A stretch of DNA of 64,000 nucleotides from an uncultured Spartobacteria bacterium (GCA_903882875.1 CAIRYQ010000059.1:46438-110437), one strand, 5' to 3'; numbered from the stretch's first letter, positions 35,439-45,695 are shown. Program-made: numbers and translations. Notes: a model not told the origin generated them from the sequence alone.

Positions 35439-36110
35439 TTACTCTGCCCTTACACAATAGCCGACGCCACGCACGGTCTGGATGAGCTTCATATCCTCGC
35501 CGTCGTCAATCTTCCGCCGCAGCCGCTGGATGTACACATCCACGAGATTCGTGCCGGGATCGAAGTGGTATTCCCACACGCGCTCAATGAGCTGCGTGCG
35601 TGTCACCACCTGGCCGGGCAGCCTCATGAGGTGTTCGAGCAGGCGAAATTCACGCGCGGTGAGATTGACCCGCCGGGTTCCGCGCGTGACTTCACGGGTC
35701 ACGAGGTTCATCATCAGATCGCCGATTTTGTAAAGTGTGATCGTCTCGCCGGTCACACGCCGCACGAGAGCACGGACACGAGCGACCACCTCGTCCATGG
35801 AAAATGGTTTCGCCATGTAGTCATCGGCACCGAGGTTCAGTCCCTCGACACGCTCGTTCACATCGCCGCGCGCGGTGATGATCATCACCGGGGCCGTCAC
35901 CTTGCGCGTACGCAACGTCTTCAGAACGCTGAGGCCGTCGCGCTTCGGAAGCATGATGTCTATGACGATCGCATCGTAGGGCGTCTTGGTCGCGCGTTCG
36001 AGCCCGTCCTCGCCGTCCCCGCTGATGTCCACACTGAATCCCTGCTCCTGAAGTCCCTTCTTCAGCAGGCTCGCGATTTTCGCTTCGTCTTCAATGACCA
36101 GTAGTTTCAT
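35439..36110 (-). CDS. OmpR-family response regulator
   Basis: A 223-residue regulator. The receiver domain (1-118) has the phosphoacceptor D51 in IDIMLPKRDG and the conserved Lys in MAKPF near residue 101. The C-terminal winged helix (about 130-223) has LTAREFRLLEHLM and VDVYIQRLRRKID, and VRGVGY at the end. It is the first gene of the pair with the kinase, and is divergent from the FadL-type porin over 145 bases, a possible target. Confidence 0.95.
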   Translation of the reverse strand: MKLLVIEDEAKIASLLKKGLQEQGFSVDISGDGEDGLERATKTPYDAIVIDIMLPKRDGLSVLKTLRTRKVTAPVMIITARGDVNERVEGLNLGADDYMAKPFSMDEVVARVRALVRRVTGETITLYKIGDLMMNLVTREVTRGTRRVNLTAREFRLLEHLMRLPGQVVTRTQLIERVWEYHFDPGTNLVDVYIQRLRRKIDDGEDMKLIQTVRGVGYCVRAE

Positions 36111-36255
36111 GATTTGAGAACATAAGCCACATCCGGTGGGAATGCTTGGAAAAATGACGTAAATTCGCCGTCATCTGCGACGCACGCCCAAAACACCACC
36201 GGAACTTTCCCTATGCGGCTGGCAGGGCGTTTGCTATCTCACTTTTGTCGCAACC

Positions 36256-37512
36256 ATGAAATCAGCCCAACCTCTCGCACTCGCCTGCGCCATCGCATCA
36301 CTCGTCCCGACCGCATCGTTCGCACTCGGAATCCGCATCGCGGATCAGGATGCCAGCGCCACCGCACGCGGCAACGCGTTCACCGCCACCGCCGACAACC
36401 CCTCGGCGATCTACTACAATCCCGCGGGCATCTCGCAGCTCTACGCACCCGCGCTTACACTCGATGCCGGCGTCGGCAAGACGGCCACGCCCACCGAGAA
36501 GGACGGCGAAGGCGGCCTTCGCCTGCGCATGGGCCTCTATTCGATCACCCTCGGCAGCAAGGCCACCCTCGGCGGCGGTGCGGCCAAATTCGACATCAGC
36601 CACCGCTGGCAGGAATCGGGCAGCTTTTACGCGACGTGGAAACAGCCGAACTCGCCGCTCACCTTCGGCCTCGGTGTCTATGCGCCGTACGGCTTCGGCG
36701 TCTGGTATCCGGAAAACTGGCCGCTGCGGCAGCTCGGCATCAGCGGCAACATCGCCTACATCTGCATCAATCCCGTCGTGTCGTGGCAGGTCACACCCAC
36801 ACTCTCGATCGCAGTCGGCCCCACGCTCAACTACGCGAAAACCAGCCTCAAGTTCGGCATCCTCCCGACCGCTGTCGGCGACGCCCTTGAATTCGAAGGC
36901 TCCGGCTGGGCCGTCGGCGCAAACGCAGGCGTCCTCTGGAAGCCGCATCCCATGCACAGCTTCGGCATCATGTATCGCAGCGAGACCCAAGTGACCTTCG
37001 ACGGCAGCGCGACCACCACACTCCCCGGCCTCGGCACGCTCCGCGAACCCGGCAACGCGAACTTCGTCTTCCCGCAAAACATCGTCTTCGGCTACAGCTT
37101 CCGCCCGACCCCGCGGTGGAACATCGAATTCGACGCCGACTGGACCGACTGGGATCGGCTCAACACCGTCACCCTCAACAAAGCCAGCGGAGGCGTCCCG
37201 CTCGCGTTCAACTGGCAGTCGTCCTTCTTCTACGAATTCGGAGTGACCTATCAGTTCGACGCCGGCTTCTCCGCCAGCGCCGGTTACATCTACAGCGAGA
37301 ACAGCGTGCCGAACTCCTCCTTCAATCCCATCCTGCCGGACTCGAACCGCCACATCTTCAGCGTCGGGCTCGGGAAAAAATGGAGCCATTTTGAACTCGA
37401 CCTTGCCTACCAGTACGCGCATGGCCCCGCACGCAACGTCACCAATGTCGCAGCAGGAACCTACCAATTCGACAGCCATGCCATCTCCCTTAGCGCCGGA
37501 TACCGCTTCTAG
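36256..37512 (+). CDS. FadL/OmpP1-type outer-membrane transport protein
   Basis: A 418-residue beta-barrel protein with a signal peptide (residues 1-23) and the family start LGIRIADQDASATARGNAFTATADNPSAIYYNPAGI, which forms the N-terminal hatch. It ends with an aromatic residue (GYRF), as outer-membrane barrels do. FadL proteins let hydrophobic compounds such as long-chain fatty acids or aromatics through the outer membrane. The next gene starts inside its last 12 codons. Confidence 0.92.
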   Translation: MKSAQPLALACAIASLVPTASFALGIRIADQDASATARGNAFTATADNPSAIYYNPAGISQLYAPALTLDAGVGKTATPTEKDGEGGLRLRMGLYSITLGSKATLGGGAAKFDISHRWQESGSFYATWKQPNSPLTFGLGVYAPYGFGVWYPENWPLRQLGISGNIAYICINPVVSWQVTPTLSIAVGPTLNYAKTSLKFGILPTAVGDALEFEGSGWAVGANAGVLWKPHPMHSFGIMYRSETQVTFDGSATTTLPGLGTLREPGNANFVFPQNIVFGYSFRPTPRWNIEFDADWTDWDRLNTVTLNKASGGVPLAFNWQSSFFYEFGVTYQFDAGFSASAGYIYSENSVPNSSFNPILPDSNRHIFSVGLGKKWSHFELDLAYQYAHGPARNVTNVAAGTYQFDSHAISLSAGYRF

Positions 37513-38743
37513 CGTCCCCGCGGCGGCCGCAGCGCGGAAACCCGTGCTCCTTGTCGTGGACGACGAGGAAGGGCCTCGCACCTCGTTGAAGGTCGTTTTC
37601 AAAAGTGAATACGACGTCCTCCTCGCTGCGAACGGCACCGACGCCATCAAGCTCGCGCGTGAAACGAAGGTGGACGTCGCCATTCTCGACATCCTCATGC
37701 ACGGCATGTCCGGCGTGGATGTTCTCCGCGAACTCAAGCAGATTGACGAAGACATCGAGGTCATCATGCTCACCGCCTACGAGACGCTCGAGACTGCCCG
37801 TCAGGCGCTCCGCCTCGGCGCGCGCGAATACCTCAACAAGCCATTCGACATCGCCGCCCTGCGCAACGCCGCCAGGAGCGCGCTCGCCAAGCGCCGAGCC
37901 AACCAGGAACTCAAGTCGGCCCACGCCCGCATCCAGCAGTTGCAGGCCCAAATCTCCACCATGGCAGGCCATGCGCCGGAAGTCCGCGCCGGAGACACAG
38001 CCGGCAACATCCTGCACGACCTCAACAGCCCGCTCACCGTCATCAACGGCTTCATCGAGCTCATCCACAGGCAGGTCAGCACCGCCGCGAAAATCGAGGG
38101 CGAGGAATTTGAAAAGATGAAGAGCAGCATCAGCCGCGTGCACGGGCAGGTCGTCCGCTGCCTCGAGATTTCGCGCCGCTACCTCGGCATCCTCCACCCC
38201 GGCGACTGCGACATCGCCGAAGCCGTCGCCGTGAATGAAGTGCTCGTGGATCTCGAGGAACTCCTCAGCCGGCATCCCAGCGCCGAGGGCTGCGAACTCA
38301 CCATCAGCGAACTCGACGCCCACACCCACGCCGGCATCTCCGGCACGAACCTCCTGCGCATCCTCCTCAACCTCGCACTCAACGGACTCCAGAGCGGCAA
38401 TCCCCCGCTCCGAGTTGAAATCATCGCGCAGGCCATCCCGGAAAAATTCGACTTCTCCAAATTCACCGACGGCACGGAAGAACGCTTCATCACCGCCGAA
38501 CGATTCCCCGTCGGCGCGGCGATGGTCGCCATCAGCGTGCGCGACAACGGCCCCGGCATCCTCGCCGCAGTCCTCCCGCGACTCTTCAACGAGCCCTTCA
38601 CCACCAAGCCGCCCGGCAAAGGCACCGGACTCGGACTCGGCAGCGTGAAGCAGCTCGTCACCGAGGTTCGTGGCGCGATCCGCGTCACCACCAAGCCCGG
38701 CCAGGGGAGCACCTTCACCGTCTTCCTCCCGCTCGCAGCGTAG
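37478..38743 (+). CDS. Receiver domain-histidine kinase hybrid
   Basis: A 421-residue soluble protein. A receiver domain (about 20-140) carries D71 in AILDILMHG and the Lys in LNKPF. A short coiled segment leads to a His-box variant with H180 in LHDLNSPLTVINGF, then an HATPase_c domain with NLLRILLNLALNG, DNGPGI and KGTGLGLGSVK. The receiver at the N-terminus with a kinase core behind it suggests a phosphorelay intermediate. The ATG at 37478 overlaps the porin gene by 35 bases, so the two are co-transcribed; an earlier ATG at 37391 lies deeper in the porin. Confidence 0.85.
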   Translation: MPSPLAPDTASSVPAAAAARKPVLLVVDDEEGPRTSLKVVFKSEYDVLLAANGTDAIKLARETKVDVAILDILMHGMSGVDVLRELKQIDEDIEVIMLTAYETLETARQALRLGAREYLNKPFDIAALRNAARSALAKRRANQELKSAHARIQQLQAQISTMAGHAPEVRAGDTAGNILHDLNSPLTVINGFIELIHRQVSTAAKIEGEEFEKMKSSISRVHGQVVRCLEISRRYLGILHPGDCDIAEAVAVNEVLVDLEELLSRHPSAEGCELTISELDAHTHAGISGTNLLRILLNLALNGLQSGNPPLRVEIIAQAIPEKFDFSKFTDGTEERFITAERFPVGAAMVAISVRDNGPGILAAVLPRLFNEPFTTKPPGKGTGLGLGSVKQLVTEVRGAIRVTTKPGQGSTFTVFLPLAA

Positions 38744-38816
38744 GCGTTCGAGGGAAAGTGTCGGTTCGCATTTCCGCCGAAAGCGTGTGAACTGCGCGGT
38801 AGCCACCGCCTCTGCC

Positions 38817-39920
38817 ATGCCCGAAGGCCCGCACGACCCGCAGCTTCCACCCGCCCCGCCAGGACGCGGCGCGGGCATTAACACGCCGAACCGATTCGAG
38901 GCGCAGCGCATCGAAATCGAACCCGGTGCGCTCGTGGACGACGACGGCGATCCGCTCCCCGTGCGCACACAGTTTTTCCGCGACGACACGCAGGGTATCC
39001 TCGCGTGGAATGATTCGCCGGACATCCCCTTCCGCGTCGGCTGTTCGCCGTACCGCGGCTGCGAGCACGGCTGCGCGTACTGCTTCGCACGCCCCTACCA
39101 CGAATACCTCGGCTTCAGCGCAGGCATCGAATTCGAGAGCAGAATCCTCATCAAAGAACGCGCGCCCGAACTGCTGCGCGAGGCATTCTCGAAAAAAAGC
39201 TGGCAGCCGCAGATCGTCGCCATGAGCGGCATCACCGACGTGTACCAGCCCGTCGAGCGCCGAATGCAGATCACGCGGCGCTGCCTCGAAGTGTTCGCAG
39301 AATTCCGAAATCCGGTGGCGCTGATCACGAAAAATCACCTCGTCACCCGCGACGCCGAGCTGCTCGGCAAACTCGCGAGATTCCGAGCCGCAAGCGTCGC
39401 AATTTCCCTCACCACACTCGATGGTGAACTCGCGAAAAAACTCGAACCGCGCGCCAGTACGCCGACGCGCAGGCTCGCCGCAATCCGCGAACTCACCGCC
39501 GCCGGCGTGCCCGTCTCCGTCCTCACCGCGCCGATCATTCCCGGCCTGAACGACCACGAAATCCCATCACTGCTCGCCGCCGCCCGCGAGGCGGGCGCGG
39601 TCACCGGACACTACACCGTCGTGCGCCTTCCCCTCTCAGTGGAGCCGATCTTTTCCGAATGGCTCGCACGCCACGTCCCCGGTCAGAAGGAAAAAATCCT
39701 CGGCCGCATCCGCGAATTTCGCGGCGGCAAACTGTACCGCGGAAAATTCGGCGAACGCATGTCCGGCTCGGGCGCAGCCGCGGAACAACTGCGGCAGTTT
39801 TACGAAGTGAGTTCGCGCCGCGCCGGTTTCCCGTCGCGCGAAGAATCGCTCGACATCGGCGCACGCGGCCTCAGCGCAGAGCACTTCCGGGTTCCATCCG
39901 CGCAGATGACGCTGTGGTGA
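38817..39920 (+). CDS. PA0069-family radical SAM protein (SplB-like)
   Basis: A 367-residue radical SAM protein with the cluster motif CEHGCAYC (C82, C86, C89), typical of the PA0069 family related to spore photoproduct lyase. The block MSGITDVYQPVERRMQITRRCLEV and the late SVLTAPIIPGLNDHEIP are family features. The reaction is not established. The ATG at 38817 matches the short family N-terminus. No neighbour links it to a pathway. Confidence 0.88.
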   Translation: MPEGPHDPQLPPAPPGRGAGINTPNRFEAQRIEIEPGALVDDDGDPLPVRTQFFRDDTQGILAWNDSPDIPFRVGCSPYRGCEHGCAYCFARPYHEYLGFSAGIEFESRILIKERAPELLREAFSKKSWQPQIVAMSGITDVYQPVERRMQITRRCLEVFAEFRNPVALITKNHLVTRDAELLGKLARFRAASVAISLTTLDGELAKKLEPRASTPTRRLAAIRELTAAGVPVSVLTAPIIPGLNDHEIPSLLAAAREAGAVTGHYTVVRLPLSVEPIFSEWLARHVPGQKEKILGRIREFRGGKLYRGKFGERMSGSGAAAEQLRQFYEVSSRRAGFPSREESLDIGARGLSAEHFRVPSAQMTLW

Positions 39921-40187
39921 GACGCGGCATGAGCCAGCCGGTTACGATGCTCGCACCGAATACTCGAACTCGCCCGCGGGGATCCATTTCGCCGGAAGAT
40001 CGCAACCGACACGATCCTGCGTTCGCTCGGATCTGAATGAGCGGACATGCCTAGGAAATCTTCCACCGTGCCTGACGCAGCACGGCGCGTGGAATCTGGG
40101 GATTTTTCATCGGCGAGGGATGTTCTGTTCAATGCCGCATCGTGCGGTGGCAAGCAGCATCACTCATTGTCCCGCCGGAAATCCGGC

Positions 40188-42797
40188 TCACGGACTGAAC
40201 TCGATCCAGTTCAGCCCCAGCACCGTCGTCTTTTCCGCGCAGCGCGCGACCACGCAGACATCCGTGAGGCCGCCGCCATTCGCGATCGCAGTCGGAAGCT
40301 CGGCAAATTCCCCCTCGCCCGTCGGCTTCACATCCACGCTCGCGATTAGCGCACCGGCCGGCGAATCCTTGCGCAACTCGATCGTCCCGCCCTTCTTGTC
40401 GAAGCACCCGGCGCGGATGACAAGGTGATGGATGCCGTCGAGATTCAGTTCGCGGAAAATGATGTGCGCGCCGTCCTTAAAATGTCCGACCAAGCCCTTC
40501 TCGCCCTCGACTTGCTCGACGTAGGCCATGCCGCGATTGATGTCGTAGAGCGCCGCCTTCTTGCGTCGCGAATGAAGCACCACGGCGTTCTCGCCGCGCA
40601 GCCGCGGCAGCGTGCCGGCCTTGCCGTCGTCCGTGTAGCTCGCGCTGAGAATGAGCACGCCTTCGTCTGCAAACCCGCCGCTGGGTTTCTTCGGCGCGAC
40701 GTAGCTGCCGCTCGCGCCGGACTTCGGCAGGCTCGCCGGATCGTCCTTCAGCGAGAGCACCCACGCGATCATCTGCCGCGTCTGCGCGACCGTGTGCTGC
40801 GGATGCGGCGGCATGGGAAGCTGCCCCCACACGCCGGTGCCGCCGCTGATCACTTTCGCCGCGAGTCGCTCGGCCGCCGCGGGGTCGTCCTTGTATTTCA
40901 GCGCGACCGTCCGATACGCCGGACCCGCGGACGGCGTGTCGGCCATGTGGCAGGAAAAGCACGTGCTCGCACGCATGAGCGCGAGTCCCGGATCGATCAC
41001 TTCCTTCTCACCCACACCGGGAAAGCGGCGGTTGCGGAACTCGCCGGTCACCGCAACGAGGTTCGGCTGCACCGTGTCACCGTCCGTTTCATTCACCGAA
41101 ACGCGGTAGGGAATCTCGCTGCCCCAGTCGAAAAACGAACCGTTCGCGGGCGAACCGAAACGCACGACAGGCCGCGCGTTGCCGACGCAGATCGTCTCCT
41201 TTGCCGTGCCCGTCGCGCCGCTGCCGTCGCGGGCGGTCAGCGTCACTTCATACGTGCCGGGCTGCGTGAACGTGTGCTGAAATTTTGCGCCGTGCTCCGG
41301 CTGCTCCACGCCCGCGATGCTCCAGGAAAAAGTGAGCGCGTCGCCGTCGGGATCCGTCGAGCCGGACGCATCGAGCGTGAGTGCGAGCGGCTGCATTCCC
41401 GCAGTTTCACCAGCGGAAATCTTTGCGATCGGCGCGCGGTTGCCGCGGCGATAGACGATGCGCACGATGCGGCTGTCCGCGTTTTCCCACCACTTGTCGC
41501 CGTATTCGATCACGTAGAGCGCGCCGTCGGTACCGAGCTTCATGTCAATCGGCCGGCGCAGCGTCATCGCCGGCACGAACGGCTCAATCTCCGGCCCCGG
41601 CGTGCCGAGCTTCACGGTCTGGATCCAGTTGCGCATCCACTCGTAGATGAAGAGCCGCCCGTCGAGCACCTCGGGCAGTTTGATCGGCGACGGATTCGCC
41701 GCATCAAAATGATACACCGGCCCCGCCATGATCGAGCGCCCGCCGCTGCCGAGCGTGGGAAACCTCTCCGATGCCAAGCTCGAATACCAGATGAGCGCGG
41801 GCTTCGCAGGCGGCAGCTTTTTGATGCCCGTGTTGCGCGGCGACAGATTTTCCGGCGTCTGCGGATCGAGCCGCTTGATCTCCTTTTTCGCATCGAAGTC
41901 GAAAAGCGGCAGCGCCTCGTTCGGCCCGACGAAAAGCGGCCAGCCGAAATTTCCCGCCGTCGTCGTCGCGTTGATCTCGTCGTAGCCGTCCGGCACCACG
42001 CCGAGTTCCGGCAGCACGTTTGGCCCCACGTCGCCGAAGTAGAGTGTGCCCGTCGCGTCGTCCACCGTCATGCGGAACGGATTGCGGATGCCCATGCCGT
42101 AGATTTCCGCGCGGCCGTCCTTGCCGTCGGCGAAAAGATTTCCCTGCGGGATCGAGTAGCCGCCCTCCGGTGTCGGATGAATGCGCAGGATTTTCCCGCG
42201 CAGGTCGCGCGAGTTCGCCGCCGAGCGGAATGCGTCCCAATTTTTCCGATCGGGCCGCGTGTCCACGGGCAGGCCGGGATTCCAGTGACAGTTGTCGCCG
42301 TTGCCAATGTAGAGGTCGCCCTTCCCATCCATGAACATCGCGCCGCCCATGTGATAGACGTACTCGGTGTCGTAGGGCCATTCGAGCAACATGCGCTCGG
42401 ACTCGGCGGGCATCTTTCCATCAGTCACGGTGAAGCGGCTCACGCGCATCGTGCCCTGCTTCACCGCAGGACAGAACAGCGCAAAGACATGCCCGCTCTT
42501 TTCAAAATCGCGCGCCACCGCCATGCCGAGCAGCCCCACCTCACCCTTCGCAAAAGTGGGCACCTGCCCCAGCACCGTCACCGCGCCCGACTTCGCATCC
42601 CATCGTTTCACCGGGCCCCAGAATTCCCCGAATACGATGTCGCCGCCGGGCAGCACCTCCATCTGGATCGCATCGTGGCTCGCGGCCACGAGGATCTCCT
42701 TTTCAAAGCGCGCCGGGTCGTAGGATTCGACCGCATTCGTGATGCACGAAGCGAGGCATAGCAGCGCCGCGGTGACACCGCGGAGTTTCTGTTTCAT
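40188..42797 (-). CDS. Large secreted PQQ-type sugar dehydrogenase with PKD, cytochrome c and carbohydrate-binding regions
   Basis: An 869-residue exported protein. Signal peptide at 1-22; residues 25-430 form a sorbosone/glucose dehydrogenase-like propeller (DIVFGEFWGPVKRWD, LYIGNGDNCHW, IYGMGIRNPFRM). A PKD-type domain follows (LDASGSTDPDGDALTFSW). A CFSCHM haem-c site lies near residue 610 with a distal Met block. The last 150 residues look like a CBM6-type carbohydrate-binding beta-sandwich. Such dehydrogenase-cytochrome fusions pass electrons from sugar oxidation to the periplasm and are common in Verrucomicrobiota and Planctomycetes. Confidence 0.88.
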   Translation of the reverse strand: MKQKLRGVTAALLCLASCITNAVESYDPARFEKEILVAASHDAIQMEVLPGGDIVFGEFWGPVKRWDAKSGAVTVLGQVPTFAKGEVGLLGMAVARDFEKSGHVFALFCPAVKQGTMRVSRFTVTDGKMPAESERMLLEWPYDTEYVYHMGGAMFMDGKGDLYIGNGDNCHWNPGLPVDTRPDRKNWDAFRSAANSRDLRGKILRIHPTPEGGYSIPQGNLFADGKDGRAEIYGMGIRNPFRMTVDDATGTLYFGDVGPNVLPELGVVPDGYDEINATTTAGNFGWPLFVGPNEALPLFDFDAKKEIKRLDPQTPENLSPRNTGIKKLPPAKPALIWYSSLASERFPTLGSGGRSIMAGPVYHFDAANPSPIKLPEVLDGRLFIYEWMRNWIQTVKLGTPGPEIEPFVPAMTLRRPIDMKLGTDGALYVIEYGDKWWENADSRIVRIVYRRGNRAPIAKISAGETAGMQPLALTLDASGSTDPDGDALTFSWSIAGVEQPEHGAKFQHTFTQPGTYEVTLTARDGSGATGTAKETICVGNARPVVRFGSPANGSFFDWGSEIPYRVSVNETDGDTVQPNLVAVTGEFRNRRFPGVGEKEVIDPGLALMRASTCFSCHMADTPSAGPAYRTVALKYKDDPAAAERLAAKVISGGTGVWGQLPMPPHPQHTVAQTRQMIAWVLSLKDDPASLPKSGASGSYVAPKKPSGGFADEGVLILSASYTDDGKAGTLPRLRGENAVVLHSRRKKAALYDINRGMAYVEQVEGEKGLVGHFKDGAHIIFRELNLDGIHHLVIRAGCFDKKGGTIELRKDSPAGALIASVDVKPTGEGEFAELPTAIANGGGLTDVCVVARCAEKTTVLGLNWIEFSP

Positions 42798-42874
42798 CGG
42801 CCGGGCGCAGTTTGAAAATGAGCCGGGCTGTTCGGGGAGGATCGGATTCATGGGAAGGATTTGAGTTTTGAAAA

Positions 42875-43861
42875 TCAGGACACGCCGTTCACGACATTTT
42901 CCAACCGCTCGCCGCGCACTGCCGCGAGCGCGATCCGCGCGGAGGTCGCGCGCATCTCCAGCTTCGACTCCACGCTGCAAAACGCCGCGTGGCACGTCAC
43001 GATGAGATTCGGCGCGGATGCTTCCTCCGAAGTCTTCAGCGGCTCGTCCTCCACCACATCGAGGCCGGCTCCGGCGATTCGCCCTTCGCGCAGCGCATCG
43101 AGGATTGCAGTCTTCTTGATCACCGCGCCGCGCGCCGTGTTCACGACGAAGGCGCCGGGTTTCATCAGCGCGATCTCGCGCTCGGCGATCAGGTGCCGCG
43201 TCTCGTCCGAGAGCGGGCAATGCAGCGACAGCACGTCGGCTTTCGCGAGCAATTCATCAAGCGTCCGGACTCGCGAGACTCCCACAGCCTTGTCCGCGCC
43301 ATTCGGCAGATACGGATCGTGGAAGACGACCTTGAAGCCGAGCGCCTTTGCGCGCAGCGCGGCCGCCGTGCCGATGCGCCCGAGCCCCACGATGCCAAAC
43401 GTCAGCCCGCGCAGCCGCCGCAGACGCGGCTCCACGCGGATCACCCAGCCGAGCTGCTTCGCCTCCGCGTCGAGCGGGAAAAGCTGCCGGCACAGCGCGA
43501 GCGCGAGCGCGATGGCGTGGTCGGCGACTTCCTCGGTGCCGTAGTCCGGCACGTTGCACACCGCGATGCCACGCGCGCGCGCCGCCGCGATGTCCACCGA
43601 GTCGAAGCCCACGCCGTTGCGGATGAGTGCGCGGCAGTTTCGCAACCGCGCGATGCCCGTCGCGGTGATCGGCGTGTTGTGCCAGACGATGAGCGCATCC
43701 GCCCCGCAGATCTCCTCCGTGAAATCCGCATCGCTCCCGCACAGAAAGCGCCGCACCTCGGCGGCATCGCCGATCACCGCGCGCTCTGCGGCAGATTCCG
43801 GATCGCCGAGCGGCGATTTCGCCCAGTCAATGATTGCGACGAGTGGTTTCTTCGGGGTCAT
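42875..43861 (-). CDS. D-isomer 2-hydroxyacid dehydrogenase (CtBP-like)
   Basis: A 328-residue NAD-binding protein. The Rossmann motif is GIVGLGRIGTAAALRAKALG; the catalytic Arg and Glu lie in VNTARGAVIKK and the AGLDVVEDEPL region, and the His in TCHAAF. An N-terminal GADALIVWHNTPI and RNGVGFDSVD resemble the C-terminal-binding-protein branch. The substrate is unknown. It is transcribed toward the large dehydrogenase gene, 77 bases away. Confidence 0.88.
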   Translation of the reverse strand: MTPKKPLVAIIDWAKSPLGDPESAAERAVIGDAAEVRRFLCGSDADFTEEICGADALIVWHNTPITATGIARLRNCRALIRNGVGFDSVDIAAARARGIAVCNVPDYGTEEVADHAIALALALCRQLFPLDAEAKQLGWVIRVEPRLRRLRGLTFGIVGLGRIGTAAALRAKALGFKVVFHDPYLPNGADKAVGVSRVRTLDELLAKADVLSLHCPLSDETRHLIAEREIALMKPGAFVVNTARGAVIKKTAILDALREGRIAGAGLDVVEDEPLKTSEEASAPNLIVTCHAAFCSVESKLEMRATSARIALAAVRGERLENVVNGVS

Positions 43862-43957
43862 AAATTGCAGACGAGTGGATGTGCACGCGCAGCCGCTTCC
43901 GCGCGATGTTTTTCCGTGTCAGCCCCGAGCATCTGTGCGGACGGGCGCTGGAGAAAT

Positions 43958-44728
43958 TCACGGCGTCTTCGTCGGCTGTTTGTCCGGCATCCGCACATGC
44001 TTCGCGACATCGCGCAGCGCGATCACTTTGCAGCCCTCGTCCTTCAGATGCTGCATGTAGCTCTCAAATTTCGCCGGGTCGCTGCTCACCCACGGGTGCT
44101 TGATGTCGGGCACTCCGTGAAAAGTCATCACCGCGATTTTCCCATCGCGCGCCTGGGCGACGGCGGCCTTGAACTGCTCCAGCGTGCTTGCCGGCTTGCC
44201 GTCGAACGCCTGCGGCAACGTGAGCGGCTCGTCCTTCGCGGGATCGAAGGCCCTCGCGCCGCCCGCCCGCGCAAAACGGTATCCCCGTTCGCGCAGCAGC
44301 TTCACCGCCGCATCGCTCGTCTGATAGCCGGGATAGCAGAAGCTCACCGGCTTCGCGATGCCGTGCTTCGCGCACTGCTGCTCGATGAACTCCACGTCCG
44401 CCGCCAGATCCTCCGCCTTCTGCCCCGCGACACCCGTGTGCCTGCGCGTGTGGTTGCCGATTTCAAATCCGTCCCCATCCAGCTTCTGAATCTGCTCCCA
44501 CGTCATGTAGTGCTCCTTGTCCGTGAGAAACTCGAAGCCCTCGGTGATGAAAAATGTCGCGCCGAAGCCGAGCTTCTTCAGCAGCGGCGCGACGAAAGTC
44601 GCGTGGCTCGCCACCGAGTCGTCGAAGGTGAGCACCACGATGCGCTCCGGCGCAGGCTCGGCAGCGCGCGATGCGTTCACGCCTGCGATGAACGCGCACA
44701 GGAAGATGAGTCGGAGGAAGTTTTTCAT
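43958..44728 (-). CDS. Secreted polysaccharide deacetylase-like protein
   Basis: A 256-residue protein with a signal peptide (MKNFLRLIFLCAFIAGVNA). The NodB-type fold shows LTFDDSVASHATFVAPLL (motif 1 with the Asp pair) and EIGNHTRRHTG (motif 2 with the metal His residues). Such enzymes remove N- or O-acetyl groups from peptidoglycan, chitin or xylan. The usual TFDD Asp is present, so it should be active. It stands alone between the hydroxyacid dehydrogenase and the SDR gene. Confidence 0.88.
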   Translation of the reverse strand: MKNFLRLIFLCAFIAGVNASRAAEPAPERIVVLTFDDSVASHATFVAPLLKKLGFGATFFITEGFEFLTDKEHYMTWEQIQKLDGDGFEIGNHTRRHTGVAGQKAEDLAADVEFIEQQCAKHGIAKPVSFCYPGYQTSDAAVKLLRERGYRFARAGGARAFDPAKDEPLTLPQAFDGKPASTLEQFKAAVAQARDGKIAVMTFHGVPDIKHPWVSSDPAKFESYMQHLKDEGCKVIALRDVAKHVRMPDKQPTKTP

Positions 44729-44884
44729 GGGTGTGGTCGTGGCGGATTACTTCGCCGCGTTTGCCGCCTTCGCGTCAATCCCGCTCATCTGAAAACGTAG
44801 GGTTCGCACATCAAAGTCACGCCAGTCCCGGATTCCACGAGGAAACCGCTTCCTCGCAGCAGCGTGGCCGGGACATAGTGCGGC

Positions 44885-45652
44885 ATGAAATTGAACCTCG
44901 CAGATCAGAGCGTCGTCGTCTTCGGCGCGACGAATGGAATCGGCCGCGCCATCGCCGGCGGCTTTCTCGACGAAGGATGCCGCGTGCATGGATTCGATCG
45001 TGCAGCCGGCGCGGCGCAGGCGGGCCTGACAACCTTCACCGGCGACGTCACGCGCTACGACGAGGTCCGCGCATTCGCCGACCAGGTCGGCTCGGTGGAT
45101 CACATCGTCTTCTCCGTCGGCGCGGGCTCGGGTAAATTCGGATTCCCATTCTGGAACCTCGAACCGTCCGACTGGGCGCGCGTCCTGGAGATCAATCTCA
45201 TCGGCGCGGTGAACGCCGCGCACGCCTTCGCGCCGAAGCTCATCGCACGCGGACGCGGCTCCATGCTTTTCCTCGTCTCCGTCGCCGGCCAGATCGGCTC
45301 GCAGACCGACCCGCCGTACAGCGCGGCAAAGGCCGGGCTCATCAATTTCACGCAATGCGCCGCGAAGGACCTCGCGCCGCACGGCATCCGCGTGAACGCC
45401 CTCTCGCCCGGCATGGTCAAGACCGACCTGAACCAGTCCGTCTGGCATGCGGGCCAGGCAAATCTCCCGCCCTCCGAACGGCAGGACTACGAGACATGGG
45501 CCGCGGAAAAAATCCGCAAAGTGTCCCCGCTCGGCCGCTGGCAGACGCCCGCGGAATTCGCCGCGATGGCCGTCTTCCTCGCCTCGGACCACGCGCAGAA
45601 CATCACCGGCCAGACCATCAACATTGACGGCGGCCAGGTGATGCACTCCTGA
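44885..45652 (+). CDS. SDR-family oxidoreductase
   Basis: A 255-residue short-chain dehydrogenase. The NAD(P) motif GATNGIG lies at 14-20, the catalytic Tyr and Lys in PYSAAKAG (Y145, K149), and the C-terminal QTINIDGGQVM is the classical SDR end. Substrate unknown. A stem-loop follows about 50 bases after its stop, but that hairpin is oriented for the opposite strand. Confidence 0.9.
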   Translation: MKLNLADQSVVVFGATNGIGRAIAGGFLDEGCRVHGFDRAAGAAQAGLTTFTGDVTRYDEVRAFADQVGSVDHIVFSVGAGSGKFGFPFWNLEPSDWARVLEINLIGAVNAAHAFAPKLIARGRGSMLFLVSVAGQIGSQTDPPYSAAKAGLINFTQCAAKDLAPHGIRVNALSPGMVKTDLNQSVWHAGQANLPPSERQDYETWAAEKIRKVSPLGRWQTPAEFAAMAVFLASDHAQNITGQTINIDGGQVMHS

Positions 45653-45695
45653 TCGATCTTCGCCGCAGGCAACGTGGACAGCCGCGGTGATGCGC

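Noticed and set aside
40425..42761. A 778-residue plus-strand frame
   Set aside because: It is the antisense shadow of the secreted sugar dehydrogenase, Arg/His-rich and without motifs.
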